Shown here in pieces: positions 6,181 through 12,893 of a stretch of DNA of 28,980 nt (positions within the stretch are counted from its first letter, which is position 1; every line of letters begins with the position of its first letter). Made by a program: the position numbers and the translations under genes. Location of the stretch: IMG/VR virus record IMGVR_UViG_3300030105_002225, positions 1 through 28,980 of that record; one strand, 5' to 3'. The notes below the pieces were generated by a model, which searched no databases, had not been told where the DNA came from, and was given only the letters and a program-made list of their open reading frames with translations. Origin of the DNA: a virus.

Positions 6181-6203
6181 TTGATAATTGTTAGCATTAT
6201 CAA
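6181..6203. promoter_or_regulatory. 23-bp palindromic operator candidate
   Basis: Perfect 8-bp arms TTGATAAT and ATTATCAA flank the 7-bp centre TGTTAGC. It sits just upstream of the leftward promoter candidate and overlaps the end of the hairpin after the repressor gene. The position matches lambda OL. Confidence 0.55.
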
Positions 6204-6246
6204 ATACCACATTTAGACTTATTAGGCCTAAATATTAGTGGTATTT
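6202..6246 (-). terminator. Hairpin after the repressor gene
   Basis: Arms AAATACCAC (6202-6210) and GTGGTATTT (6238-6246) pair over 9 bp, with an inner ATTTAG/CTAAAT pairing and a central TTAGGCCTAA palindrome. It lies 29 bases past the repressor stop and may end its transcript, or insulate the leftward promoter. The tail is T-poor, so intrinsic termination is not certain. Confidence 0.5.
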
Positions 6247-6274
6247 TCTGAAGGAAAGGAAATATTTTATAGAA

Positions 6275-6952
6275 TTAGACGATGTATTTTGGTTTTATAA
6301 TAATAAAATCCATGTGATATAAATTGGTAACGTCTTTGTGTTCTATGGTTACATAACGTGTGTTTTGTATATCTCCAATGTACAACAATGGTTCAGTTTT
6401 TCCAATTGGGACACTTAATCCACACAACATGCCACAGAAAAAATCTTTGTTTTTTGTTTTAAGCATAATTGGAAACATCATAGAATCTTTTAAATTACTT
6501 AAAGTTGGATCTATTGATTGTTTGGAAAACAAATGCACTGATGGAATGTAATTAGCAAAGAAAAATTGTGAATTATCCTCACCAGGTGCAACTGCATAAT
6601 GGCTTTTAATAAATTCAGTGGGGCAATAAACCTTGGTTCCAGTGGGTTTAAATACGATACGCATATCATGGGTTTTACAAGGAATGGCATCTACCAGCTT
6701 TACACGACTTTCATCAACTTGGTAAAATTCAGTCCAACTAAAATCATAAGTTTCGGCAATGTCTTTAGCCAGCTCTACTGGTATTGGCCGTCTACCATTT
6801 ACAATTCTTGATAAATGTTCACGGGTGTACCACTTCTTACTACCCTTACTGTACTTGGTAAAAATTTCATCTATAGGTATATCTCTTACCTTTAATACTG
6901 GCTTCATTAAGAACCCATCTCCCATGTGAAGTGTTATTGGCTTTGCGTTCAT
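6275..6952 (-). CDS. CI-like phage repressor
   Basis: A 225-residue protein with an N-terminal helix-turn-helix region around YTREHLSRIVNGRRPIPVEL (about residues 42-61) and a longer C-terminal domain. Its place and direction equal lambda cI: leftward, between the leftward operon and a divergent cro-like gene. AGAGGA precedes the ATG. The C-terminal half has no visible GDSM-type serine motif or S24 lysine, so RecA-stimulated self-cleavage is not supported. Induction may need another factor. Confidence 0.75.
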   Translation of the reverse strand: MNAKPITLHMGDGFLMKPVLKVRDIPIDEIFTKYSKGSKKWYTREHLSRIVNGRRPIPVELAKDIAETYDFSWTEFYQVDESRVKLVDAIPCKTHDMRIVFKPTGTKVYCPTEFIKSHYAVAPGEDNSQFFFANYIPSVHLFSKQSIDPTLSNLKDSMMFPIMLKTKNKDFFCGMLCGLSVPIGKTEPLLYIGDIQNTRYVTIEHKDVTNLYHMDFIIIKPKYIV

Positions 6953-7105
6953 TCTATATTTTTCCTCTCATAATAATTTGTTTATCATAGTCTATTTTGG
7001 CTGTGATTTTTTATATCTTAATAGATCTATAATGTCTAAATAATTATATAATATTCTATATTTAGTGACTTTGATTTATTTGATCTATTGATACTAATAT
7101 AGAAT
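6951..7105. promoter_or_regulatory. Switch region between repressor and cro-like genes (OR-like)
   Basis: The divergent intergenic region carries three copies of ATTCTATATT: 6951-6960, 7053-7062, and inverted at 7096-7105. The outer two overlap the start codons of the repressor and cro-like genes. It also holds the palindrome ATAGATCTAT (7021-7030), a consensus TATAAT (7047-7052), a TTGATT/TAATAT pair (7071-7076, 7095-7100, 18-bp spacer) facing cro, and one inverted AGAT...ATCACA motif (7000-7018). Confidence 0.6.
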
Positions 7106-7325
7106 GTACTTATCAAAGTGGTGTGATCTACAGAAAATTGGCCAAAAAGAGCTTAAACAGAAGCTACAAACTGTATCACCCAGTTCAGTGAACAAATGGC
7201 TAAGGTCCAGAAGGTTCCCGTCAGTAGAAATGCTGATAAAAATCGAACACCTAACTGATGGAGCTGTCACTGCAAATGATTTTGTAAAACAATGGCAAGA
7301 ACAACAAGGACAGCATGGTAAGTAA
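7104..7325 (+). CDS. Cro-like transcription regulator
   Basis: A 73-residue small HTH protein. The helix-turn-helix spans IGQKELKQKLQTVSPSSVNK and WLRSRRFPSVEMLIKIEHLT, close to the Cro/YdaS type in which Q-x-L and the SxxxxNKWL recognition helix are usual. It is divergent from the CI-like repressor. No ribosome-binding site is seen and a -10-like TAATAT lies 3 bases before the ATG, so translation from a leaderless transcript is possible. It heads the rightward early operon. Confidence 0.75.
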   Translation: MYLSKWCDLQKIGQKELKQKLQTVSPSSVNKWLRSRRFPSVEMLIKIEHLTDGAVTANDFVKQWQEQQGQHGK

Positions 7326-7602
7326 AAAGAAATTTAACCTGGCTGATTCTCGGTTGGTAAAAATTACTTGGAACGATGCTCAGGACCATGAAACTGGATG
7401 GATAGAATTACATAAAGCTAAAAAACATAAACTAGCAGCTGTGGTGTCTGTTGGTTGGATCCTGGATGAAACTGATAAACAAATAACTTTAATAGCTGAC
7501 TTTGTACCTCAAGATAATGGCACCTCAAGAATAACAGCTATTCCAAAAGATTGGTGTCAAACAATAACAACATTAGTGGATGGTAAAGATGGATCCCGAT
7601 GA
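7315..7602 (+). CDS. Conserved phage protein of unknown function (95 aa)
   Basis: The ATG lies inside the end of the cro-like gene (11-base overlap). The product has VKITWNDAQDHETGWIELHK, then AAVVSVGWILDETDKQITLI, and IPKDWCQTITTL near the C-terminus. This W-x-DA ... VVSVGW ... IPK layout recalls a small beta-rich hypothetical family of phages. There is no established role. It is second in the rightward early operon. Confidence 0.75.
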   Translation: MVSKKKFNLADSRLVKITWNDAQDHETGWIELHKAKKHKLAAVVSVGWILDETDKQITLIADFVPQDNGTSRITAIPKDWCQTITTLVDGKDGSR

Positions 7603-7784
7603 TGAATTTGGTTGGATGGTATTTAATCCTATTTCATTTTGCATTAATTATTGGTGTCTTGATCTACAGCTATCACTTAGGTCAAGTATTTTTTATTTTA
7701 GAAGATCAGTGGACCGAAATTAAAATAGCACGAGAAAACATAGAACTAATTTGTATGGAGCTTGGTTGTAAATATGATAATTGA
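7599..7784 (+). CDS. Small membrane protein (61 aa)
   Basis: It starts at ATGATG overlapping the previous TGA. The N-terminal WYLILFHFALIIGVLIYSY is one transmembrane helix, followed by an amphipathic or acidic cytosolic segment (QWTEIKIARENIELI). In lambdoid early operons such proteins are diverse accessory genes. No family was recognised. Confidence 0.6.
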   Translation: MMNLVGWYLILFHFALIIGVLIYSYHLGQVFFILEDQWTEIKIARENIELICMELGCKYDN

Positions 7785-8265
7785 TTTAAAATGGTATGAG
7801 TTTTTTGCAGCAGCTTCTACTGGCATATTGCGTAAATCACAGTCCATTGCATTTGAACACAAAGATGCATACGGAGTCGTTTTTAACCCCATAGAAGATA
7901 TTGGCTGGCAAGTTGTATCAGCAGCTTCCGAAATGGCCTGTAGCAGTGCTCTAAATCGTTATTACAGTCATTCTGTAAACACTTTTAGTGCAGCTGACAT
8001 CGGTAAAAACATCGAGGTCAAATGTCAAATGCATCACAAGATTGATAGAAGTAAAAACACCAACTATTTAATCATGCGTGAGAACATGAACTCGGACTAC
8101 TTCTACATCCTGGTGTTGTGTCATTCATTAACGAGGTATGAGGTCCTGGGATATATCAAGGGAGCTGACGGCAAGAAACAAGAATGGCAAACTCAAGTTG
8201 GAAGCAGACCACCTTTTTATAAAGTACCACTAACAGCATTGACACCCATTGAGGTTATTCAGTGA
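7774..8265 (+). CDS. Hypothetical early protein with possible PD-(D/E)XK-like core
   Basis: The ATG at 7774 is chosen over an in-frame TTG at 7762, which would sit too close to the only purine-rich site. The 163-residue product has ADIGKNIEVKCQ in the middle, a possible D...E-x-K metal pattern, and a conserved-looking C-terminal part SLTRYEVLGYIKGAD, then SRPPFYKVPLTALTPI. I recall similar architectures in phage hypothetical proteins. The nuclease reading is inference only. The stop overlaps the GTG of the next gene. Confidence 0.65.
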   Translation: MIIDLKWYEFFAAASTGILRKSQSIAFEHKDAYGVVFNPIEDIGWQVVSAASEMACSSALNRYYSHSVNTFSAADIGKNIEVKCQMHHKIDRSKNTNYLIMRENMNSDYFYILVLCHSLTRYEVLGYIKGADGKKQEWQTQVGSRPPFYKVPLTALTPIEVIQ

Positions 8266-8819
8266 ACTGGGGCAGCTTCATCAGAGCTGACGTTACACCA
8301 CAAGCTAAGGTTGTATATCTCTACCTGGAGGAATTTATGGCCAGGCACAAACGAGTGTACTGCCGCCAAGGGACTATGGCTAAGGACCTGAGCTTAAGCA
8401 AGAGAACCATAGTGCGTTGCATTAAAGAGCTGTGTGATAAGAACTTTATCTCCAGGAAACGATTGCGGAGTAGCTGTGATTATTTTGTGCACCTAGGATT
8501 GTTACATCAAGAGACGCCAAATCTGTCCAGTATTAGTAAACCTAAATATACTAGAGTATCTAAGAATATATCTAAGACTAAGGAGACGACAAGGTTGTCG
8601 TCTCTAACGTCTCACCTGGGGAAGAATCTTAGCTTGCCATACAGAAATGCTGTTAAAGATATAAGGGGGGGGAAACGTCTTAGAAAGTCGGACCAACTAC
8701 TGAAAGATAAGTTCTTTGTAGAGATGAAATCTAAGGGCAATCACGAAGAGTTTTGGAGACAGCTCATTGAAGGTGAGATTGAGTGGCCAAAAGAACTACC
8801 AAAGTTAGGTAAGCAATGA
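8262..8819 (+). CDS. O-like replication initiator with N-terminal winged helix
   Basis: It starts with GTG overlapping the previous TGA (GTGA). Residues 1-75 form a winged helix of the phage replication-protein O or HTH_36 type: RADVTPQAKVVYLYLEEF, MAKDLSLSKRTIVRCIKEL and CDKNFISRKRLR. The C-terminal half is basic and Ser/Lys rich and would contact partner proteins. The gene contains tandem repeats and a perfect palindrome (8557-8604), the place where lambda keeps its origin inside O. Replication would then depend on host enzymes. Confidence 0.7.
   Translation: MNWGSFIRADVTPQAKVVYLYLEEFMARHKRVYCRQGTMAKDLSLSKRTIVRCIKELCDKNFISRKRLRSSCDYFVHLGLLHQETPNLSSISKPKYTRVSKNISKTKETTRLSSLTSHLGKNLSLPYRNAVKDIRGGKRLRKSDQLLKDKFFVEMKSKGNHEEFWRQLIEGEIEWPKELPKLGKQ
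8557..8684. other. Candidate replication origin inside the O-like gene
   Basis: Two 12-bp tandem repeats TATCTAAGAATA (8557-8568) and TATCTAAGACTA (8569-8580) are followed by a palindrome with arms GAGACGACAA (8583-8592) and TTGTCGTCTC (8595-8604). An inverted TCTTAGA lies at 8678-8684, and CGTCTC or its complement recurs nearby. AT-rich DNA precedes the repeats. The arrangement resembles iterons next to a structured element, but no initiation is shown. Confidence 0.45.
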
Positions 8820-9223
8820 GCATAAGTTCAATACAAGTGATAGATTTGTTTCAAACAGCCTATGACACTGACAAGAAGCTTCCAGCAGTCTTTAAAAAGG
8901 GAGCTAACTCAATGAAGTTTGATGTAGTACATGAAAAATCGGACCATCATGCTTGGAGTAAACAAGAGATCAGAATAGCAGCATCAAGTAATGAGATTAG
9001 AACCTATGAGTATTGCTTATTCTATTTAAATCCATTGATGAGTGTTGAAGAAAGAAAACTAGTATGGGCTAGATGCTATGGAGCACCTTGGCATTGGATT
9101 GGTAAGAACATCTTACGTTGCTCACGACACACTGCAAAGAAAAGATATATGAACATAATAAGACTGCTAAGGATGCGTATTTGTATTGATGAAAAATTAC
9201 TTGCCAAGTTACCTCGAATATGA
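8816..9223 (+). CDS. DUF6362-like phage protein
   Basis: 135 residues, ATGA overlap with the initiator gene. The second half, PLMSVEERKLVWARCYGAPW then HWIGKNILRCSRHTAKKRYM, matches the WaRa...pWk.Ia...sr.TA pattern that I associate with DUF6362, a phage family with a helix-turn-helix-like C-terminus. It occupies the position of lambda P, but nothing shows helicase loading. The role may be DNA binding in replication or late switching. Confidence 0.65.
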   Translation: MSISSIQVIDLFQTAYDTDKKLPAVFKKGANSMKFDVVHEKSDHHAWSKQEIRIAASSNEIRTYEYCLFYLNPLMSVEERKLVWARCYGAPWHWIGKNILRCSRHTAKKRYMNIIRLLRMRICIDEKLLAKLPRI

Positions 9224-9284
9224 AACTAATTCTATATACTTTGCAATAGCTTTGTATTTACCACAAATCAAAACATAATATCAA

Positions 9285-9608
9285 ATGGTTGGAAGGCCCT
9301 TACACAAGATTTATTGTGAGAGCATGACACGCAGAAGTAACTTTACGGTTCAATGTAGAGCTAAGGGGAACTTGATGAAGTCAGGCAAGTATCGTTGTAA
9401 AAATCATGGCGGTATGTCTCTATCCAATGGACAAAGAACCTTTGATGGTAAGATCAAGGCAATGATGAATTTAAGACCATTTAAAAACAAAACTTATGAT
9501 GAAGTTAGAAAAATACTCGGACCAAATTTTGGAACAACTCCAGCTTGGAGTACCACTCACGAAGATAGCAAAGAGCAAAGACATGCCTGGACTATCGACA
9601 ATCTATAA
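9285..9608 (+). CDS. HGG-motif Cys/His protein upstream of terminase
   Basis: The core reads CRAKGNLMKSGKYRCKNHGG followed by MSLSNGQRTFDGKIKAM, close to the C-x-A...RC.nHGG.StGp.T.eGK pattern of small phage proteins found near terminase genes. It probably binds metal through the Cys and His residues. The frame stays open 113 bases into the TerS gene, so the last 37 residues are encoded in overlap. The ATG at 9324 is an alternative start with a weak GTGAGA site. Confidence 0.6.
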   Translation: MVGRPLHKIYCESMTRRSNFTVQCRAKGNLMKSGKYRCKNHGGMSLSNGQRTFDGKIKAMMNLRPFKNKTYDEVRKILGPNFGTTPAWSTTHEDSKEQRHAWTIDNL

Positions 9609-9966
9609 ATGGGTTCGTGAGAGTGAGAAGTTTGCTAACGATATAACTGAAGCAAGAAGGACTGGAGCTCAGACCTGGCTAGATACAGCTATGGAGATAT
9701 TAGATAGAGAAGATATACCACCGCAACAGTTTCAGATAGTACGAGAGAAGCTGCATCATATCAGGTTCATAGCAAGTAAGCTCATTAGTCTTTATGGTGA
9801 CCGCAGTGAGGTTAAGAATACTGGGGAGAGTAGCATAGTGATTAAGTGGGAGCAGCCTGATGATGGGTTTTTAACACATGAAGCACACACTCTCACGGGC
9901 ACGACAAGGACCTCTGAAAATGTAAAGCAAATCGTACCAAGTACGGGCAGCCTAGAGAATAATTAA
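9496..9966 (+). CDS. terS: Terminase small subunit
   Basis: A 156-residue protein with an N-terminal helix-turn-helix, YSDQILEQLQLGVPLTKIAK then GLSTIYKWVRESEKFANDI, followed by a helical oligomerisation region (ITEARRTGAQTWLDTAMEIL). This is the usual layout of small terminases, which recognise pac/cos DNA. A stop closes the frame eight codons before the ATG, so the start cannot lie further upstream. No ribosome-binding site is seen, and translation may rely on ribosomes from the overlapping HGG gene. TerL follows after one small gene. Confidence 0.8.
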   Translation: MMKLEKYSDQILEQLQLGVPLTKIAKSKDMPGLSTIYKWVRESEKFANDITEARRTGAQTWLDTAMEILDREDIPPQQFQIVREKLHHIRFIASKLISLYGDRSEVKNTGESSIVIKWEQPDDGFLTHEAHTLTGTTRTSENVKQIVPSTGSLENN

Positions 9967-9992
9967 GACGTAGCCTAGGATAACGAAGGATT

Positions 9993-10052
9993 GTGTAGCC
10001 TTTGACCTTTTTTTTTGGCTCTACACGGACCTCGACCACCCCCAAATGGGGG
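9993..10052 (+). promoter_or_regulatory. Two hairpins between terS and terL
   Basis: GTGTAGCC (9993-10000) pairs with GGCT and CTACAC (10017-10026) around a T-rich loop. CCCCC (10039-10043) pairs with GGGGG (10048-10052) around AAAT, and the G run continues to 10054. A TATATATATATA-type stretch follows at about 10062-10072. These may attenuate or set the ratio of TerS to the late genes. The T run is inside the first loop, so a standard terminator is not shown. Confidence 0.45.
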
Positions 10053-10101
10053 GGCATCTATTATATATATATACATGGGAATTTAAAACGGACAGACACA
10101 C

Positions 10102-10278
10102 ATGAATACAAAACCTGACGTAGTAGCAGCAGTCTTTTATGATGAAAACAAACAAACAGTAACAGTTGAGTTTTCTAAATTTGAAGATGAATCTTCTGCT
10201 ATGCAAGCTTGTGATTTTTTAATTAACTTGCTTGACCTACATAAAGCAGAAGTGCCGTTTGATAGTACCTTGCACTAA
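10102..10278 (+). CDS. Small hypothetical protein before TerL (58 aa)
   Basis: Reads MNTKPDVVAAVFYDENKQTV then acidic/helical sequence ending PFDSTLH. Its TAA overlaps the TerL ATG (TAATG). The composition is normal and the frame is intact, which supports a gene. No family was recognised. Confidence 0.6.
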   Translation: MNTKPDVVAAVFYDENKQTVTVEFSKFEDESSAMQACDFLINLLDLHKAEVPFDSTLH

Positions 10279-11561
10279 TGACAACGATAACGATACCGTA
10301 TAGCCCTAGGCCGCAACAAATGAAGTTGCATGCAGCATTAGATAAGTTTCGATTTGCCGTGTGCGTTATGCATCGTAGGGGTGGTAAAACAGTATTTAGT
10401 ATTAACCATTTAATTAAGGAAGCCTTAACCACTAATCATAAAGATTTTAGAGGTGGCTTTTTTTGTCCTACCAGGGTGCAAGCAAAACAAGTTGCCTGGG
10501 ATATGGTAAAAGAGTTTTCCAGGGTAGTTCCTGGAATGAAATATAACGAGACTGAGTTGCGGGCCGATTTTCCCAACGGTGCTCGTATCACATTATTTGG
10601 TGCTGAGAATATTGATAGTGCCAGGGGCCTGAAGTTTGATCTAATTGTAAATGATGAGTTTGCTCAAATGGATCCACGGATGTTTACGGAAGTACAACGT
10701 CCAGCTATTTCAGACCGATTAGGAAAGATTGTGTTCATTGGTACGCCCAATGGCATGGATGCCTTTTATCATCTATTTGAAGATGCTAAAGGTAACGATG
10801 AATGGTTTACTTGTCTTTTTAAAGCAAGTGAAACTAAACTAATACCACAAACGGAATTGGACTCTGCTCGTAAATTACAAACAGAGGACCAATACAACCA
10901 AGAGTTCGAGTGCTCGTTTACAGCAAACGTCTCAGGGGCCGTGTATGGTAAATTTTTAGAAAAAATGGAACAGGAGAAACGCATTGGTAAATTTCCTTAC
11001 GACACTGGTTACCCAGTTGATGTCTATTTCGACTTGGGTATCTCTGATCAAACGTGCCTTTTATTCACTCAAACGATTGGTCGAGCACTATTCGTCATTG
11101 ACTGTTATAACAATAGCAATCATGGCCTTGATCATTATGCTCAAGTAATAAAAGACAAGAACTTTTTAATACGCAATTATGTATTCCCCCACGACATAGC
11201 GGTCCGTGAAATGTCCACGGGCCACAGTCGACAAGAATACGCCTATCAATTAGGCATGCGGCCAATAAAGATTTGTCCCAAGCTACCTGTTGAAGATGGG
11301 TTGCATGCGGGACAGATGCTGTTGTCTAAATCATTTATTGATCGGGACAATTGCAAACCATTTCTTGATGCAATGAAATGGTACCACCGAAAATATATGG
11401 ACCGAGATAAAACTTATAGTCGGCCCGTACACGATTGGAGTTCACATTACGCAGACACTTGGCGTTATGTAGCAATTGCTAATCAAGAACTAGATTTAAA
11501 CCAACTTAGACCACCGCAGAAAGAAGCTGCGGGTCTACACTATAATCCATTGGAGATGTAA
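10278..11561 (+). CDS. terL: Terminase large subunit
   Basis: The 427-residue DNA-packaging motor has an ATPase and a nuclease domain. The ATPase shows a Walker A-type HRRGGKT (32-38), Walker B D126/E127 in LIVNDEFAQM, and GTPNG (155-159) as the coupling motif. The C-terminal RNase H-fold nuclease shows D252 in YFDLGISD and H390/D393 in SSHYADT. The length is slightly short but complete. It starts on the stop of the 58-residue gene. Confidence 0.95.
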   Translation: MTTITIPYSPRPQQMKLHAALDKFRFAVCVMHRRGGKTVFSINHLIKEALTTNHKDFRGGFFCPTRVQAKQVAWDMVKEFSRVVPGMKYNETELRADFPNGARITLFGAENIDSARGLKFDLIVNDEFAQMDPRMFTEVQRPAISDRLGKIVFIGTPNGMDAFYHLFEDAKGNDEWFTCLFKASETKLIPQTELDSARKLQTEDQYNQEFECSFTANVSGAVYGKFLEKMEQEKRIGKFPYDTGYPVDVYFDLGISDQTCLLFTQTIGRALFVIDCYNNSNHGLDHYAQVIKDKNFLIRNYVFPHDIAVREMSTGHSRQEYAYQLGMRPIKICPKLPVEDGLHAGQMLLSKSFIDRDNCKPFLDAMKWYHRKYMDRDKTYSRPVHDWSSHYADTWRYVAIANQELDLNQLRPPQKEAAGLHYNPLEM

Positions 11562-11562
11562 T

Positions 11563-11829
11563 ATGGGATTTTTAAAACCAAAGACAGTAGTAATGCCAGC
11601 TGCGGCACAGACCCCAGTTGCAGATAGCTATGTACCACCACCAGCTGCAACTATTGAAGATACTTATGAAGTTGAAAACGAAGATGGTACAACTTCAACT
11701 ACTACGGCTGAAACTGAAGCACAGAAAAAAATTAGAAGAAAGAAAAAAGGTATGAGTAATACTATTTTAACTTCTAACCAAGGTGATACTTCTGAAGCTA
11801 ATGTTTATAGTGCTACACTTTTATCTTGA
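11563..11829 (+). CDS. Hypothetical protein with C-terminal RKKKG...TLLS signature
   Basis: 88 residues: Pro/Ala-rich N-terminus, acidic Thr-rich centre (ENEDGTTSTTTAETEAQ), and the tail RKKKGMSNTILTSNQG plus VYSATLLS. The tail aligns without gaps with the end of the protein at 12222-12719. Similar 'ILT..G....TLL' tails occur beside phage portal genes. It may be a small head or connector component. Confidence 0.65.
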   Translation: MGFLKPKTVVMPAAAQTPVADSYVPPPAATIEDTYEVENEDGTTSTTTAETEAQKKIRRKKKGMSNTILTSNQGDTSEANVYSATLLS

Positions 11830-12221
11830 TAGATATATTAAGAACTGATGATTATTCTGTTTTATTTAATTATTTAACAATTAATAAATTTAATAACTTA
11901 GAAGATCATAATGAAGTTATTTATTATGCAAAAATATTTAAATTTGTAAATAATAATACAACAGCTGGTTTTGTATGGATGTATGAAATTGAAGCTAACG
12001 TCTACCATGTACACATGCATATTCAAGATGAGCATAAAGGTAGAATATTAACTCGGCATGTAGTTAATAAGTTTTATAAACTTGCCACTGAATTAGGAGC
12101 TAAACTGTTAGAAGCTAGTCCTATAAACAAAACATTAATAGATTTATATGCACGCATTGGGTGGGAAAAAACCAAACGTAATGCAGCACAATTAAAACTA
12201 CCTTACACATGGAGAAAATAA
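11826..12221 (+). CDS. GNAT-like acetyltransferase domain protein
   Basis: It starts with TTG overlapping the previous TGA. The 131-residue product has HVHMHIQDEHKGRILTRHVV (about residues 61-80), corresponding to the acyl-CoA loop and helix of GNAT enzymes, followed by the beta/alpha end LIDLYARIGWEKTKRN. The Q/R-x-x-G-x-G motif is degenerate (DEHKGRIL), so catalytic activity is uncertain. It is embedded between two genes with the same C-terminal tail, upstream of the portal. Confidence 0.65.
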   Translation: MIDILRTDDYSVLFNYLTINKFNNLEDHNEVIYYAKIFKFVNNNTTAGFVWMYEIEANVYHVHMHIQDEHKGRILTRHVVNKFYKLATELGAKLLEASPINKTLIDLYARIGWEKTKRNAAQLKLPYTWRK

Positions 12222-12719
12222 ATGGGTTCAATATTAAAGAAAGCTAAAAAGAAAATTATTAATTTAGTAGACAAAGTTGTAGACGTTGTGCCTGACGCAC
12301 CAACTGGACCTACAGCTGAAGAAATAGCTGCTGAAAAAGCTGCTACTGACAAAGCTGCCGCTAACAAAGCTGCCGCTGCTAAAGCTGCTGCTACTGCTGC
12401 TTCTGCTAAAAAGGTTGCCGCAGAGAAAGCCGCTACAGAGAAAGCTGCTACTGACAAAGCTGCCGCTGATAAAGTTGCCGCAGATGCTGCCGCTGCTACG
12501 AAAGCTGCCGCTGACAAAGCTGCTTCAGAGAAAGCAGAACTAGGTAGAGTTAATGCAGCCAACTATGATTCTAAGGCTGGGTCTAACGCAGAAACTACTT
12601 CTGTTGGTAATGCTGAAGCTATTGATAGAAAGAAAAAAGGTCGTAAACCTTTAATTAAAACTGCTGCTAAAGGTGTCTTAGGTGATCCTGTAGTCTATAA
12701 ACCAACACTATTGGGTTAA
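12222..12719 (+). CDS. Ala/Lys-rich repetitive structural protein with TLLG tail
   Basis: 165 residues: basic N-terminus MGSILKKAKKKIINLVDK, then about 75 residues of imperfect repeats of the kind EKAATDKAAADK (about residues 30-108), predicted to be long helices. The end is RKKKGRKPLIKTAAKG plus VYKPTLLG. GGAG precedes the start. The low-complexity middle fits a filamentous or scaffold-like rod. The neighbouring portal gene suggests a virion or assembly role. Confidence 0.7.
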   Translation: MGSILKKAKKKIINLVDKVVDVVPDAPTGPTAEEIAAEKAATDKAAANKAAAAKAAATAASAKKVAAEKAATEKAATDKAAADKVAADAAAATKAAADKAASEKAELGRVNAANYDSKAGSNAETTSVGNAEAIDRKKKGRKPLIKTAAKGVLGDPVVYKPTLLG

Positions 12720-12893
12720 ATGTATAACTCACCAACCGTACTTAATGCTCCAATTAAATTTGCAGCTGCAACTGACATGACTAAAGGTATGAAACCATTG
12801 CAAAAAAAAGGCAAGGTTTTTACTCAAATGAATAACATGTATGGCCTAAACGCCATGCGGCAAGATAAAAAAACTTTAATGGGTAAAATATGA
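12720..12893 (+). CDS. Small hypothetical protein before portal (57 aa)
   Basis: Starts immediately after the previous TAA and its TGA overlaps the portal ATG. The product begins MYNSPTVLNAPIKFAAATDM and is basic and Met-rich (QMNNMYGLNAMRQDKK). The coupling on both sides supports expression. No family was recognised. Confidence 0.6.
   Translation: MYNSPTVLNAPIKFAAATDMTKGMKPLQKKGKVFTQMNNMYGLNAMRQDKKTLMGKI

Noticed and set aside
8665-8672. Run of eight G as a frameshift site or error
   Set aside because: The O-like frame remains open through the run with sensible sequence on both sides, so no frameshift is needed to explain it.
9470-9500. Programmed -1 frameshift joining the HGG protein to TerS
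   Set aside because: The A-rich stretch is not a slippery heptamer in the needed register, and TerS lies in the +1 frame, so a simple -1 shift would not reach it.
12300-12540. Tandem repeats or CRISPR-like array
   Set aside because: The repetition is protein-level (Ala-Ala-Asp-Lys type) with variable codons, with no constant repeat and unique spacers.
12203-12562. Long minus-strand Ala/Ser-rich ORF
   Set aside because: It is the reverse reading of the Ala/Lys repeat gene on the plus strand, where codons GCT/GCC and AAA create an open frame on both strands. The plus-strand gene has a ribosome-binding site and coupled neighbours.
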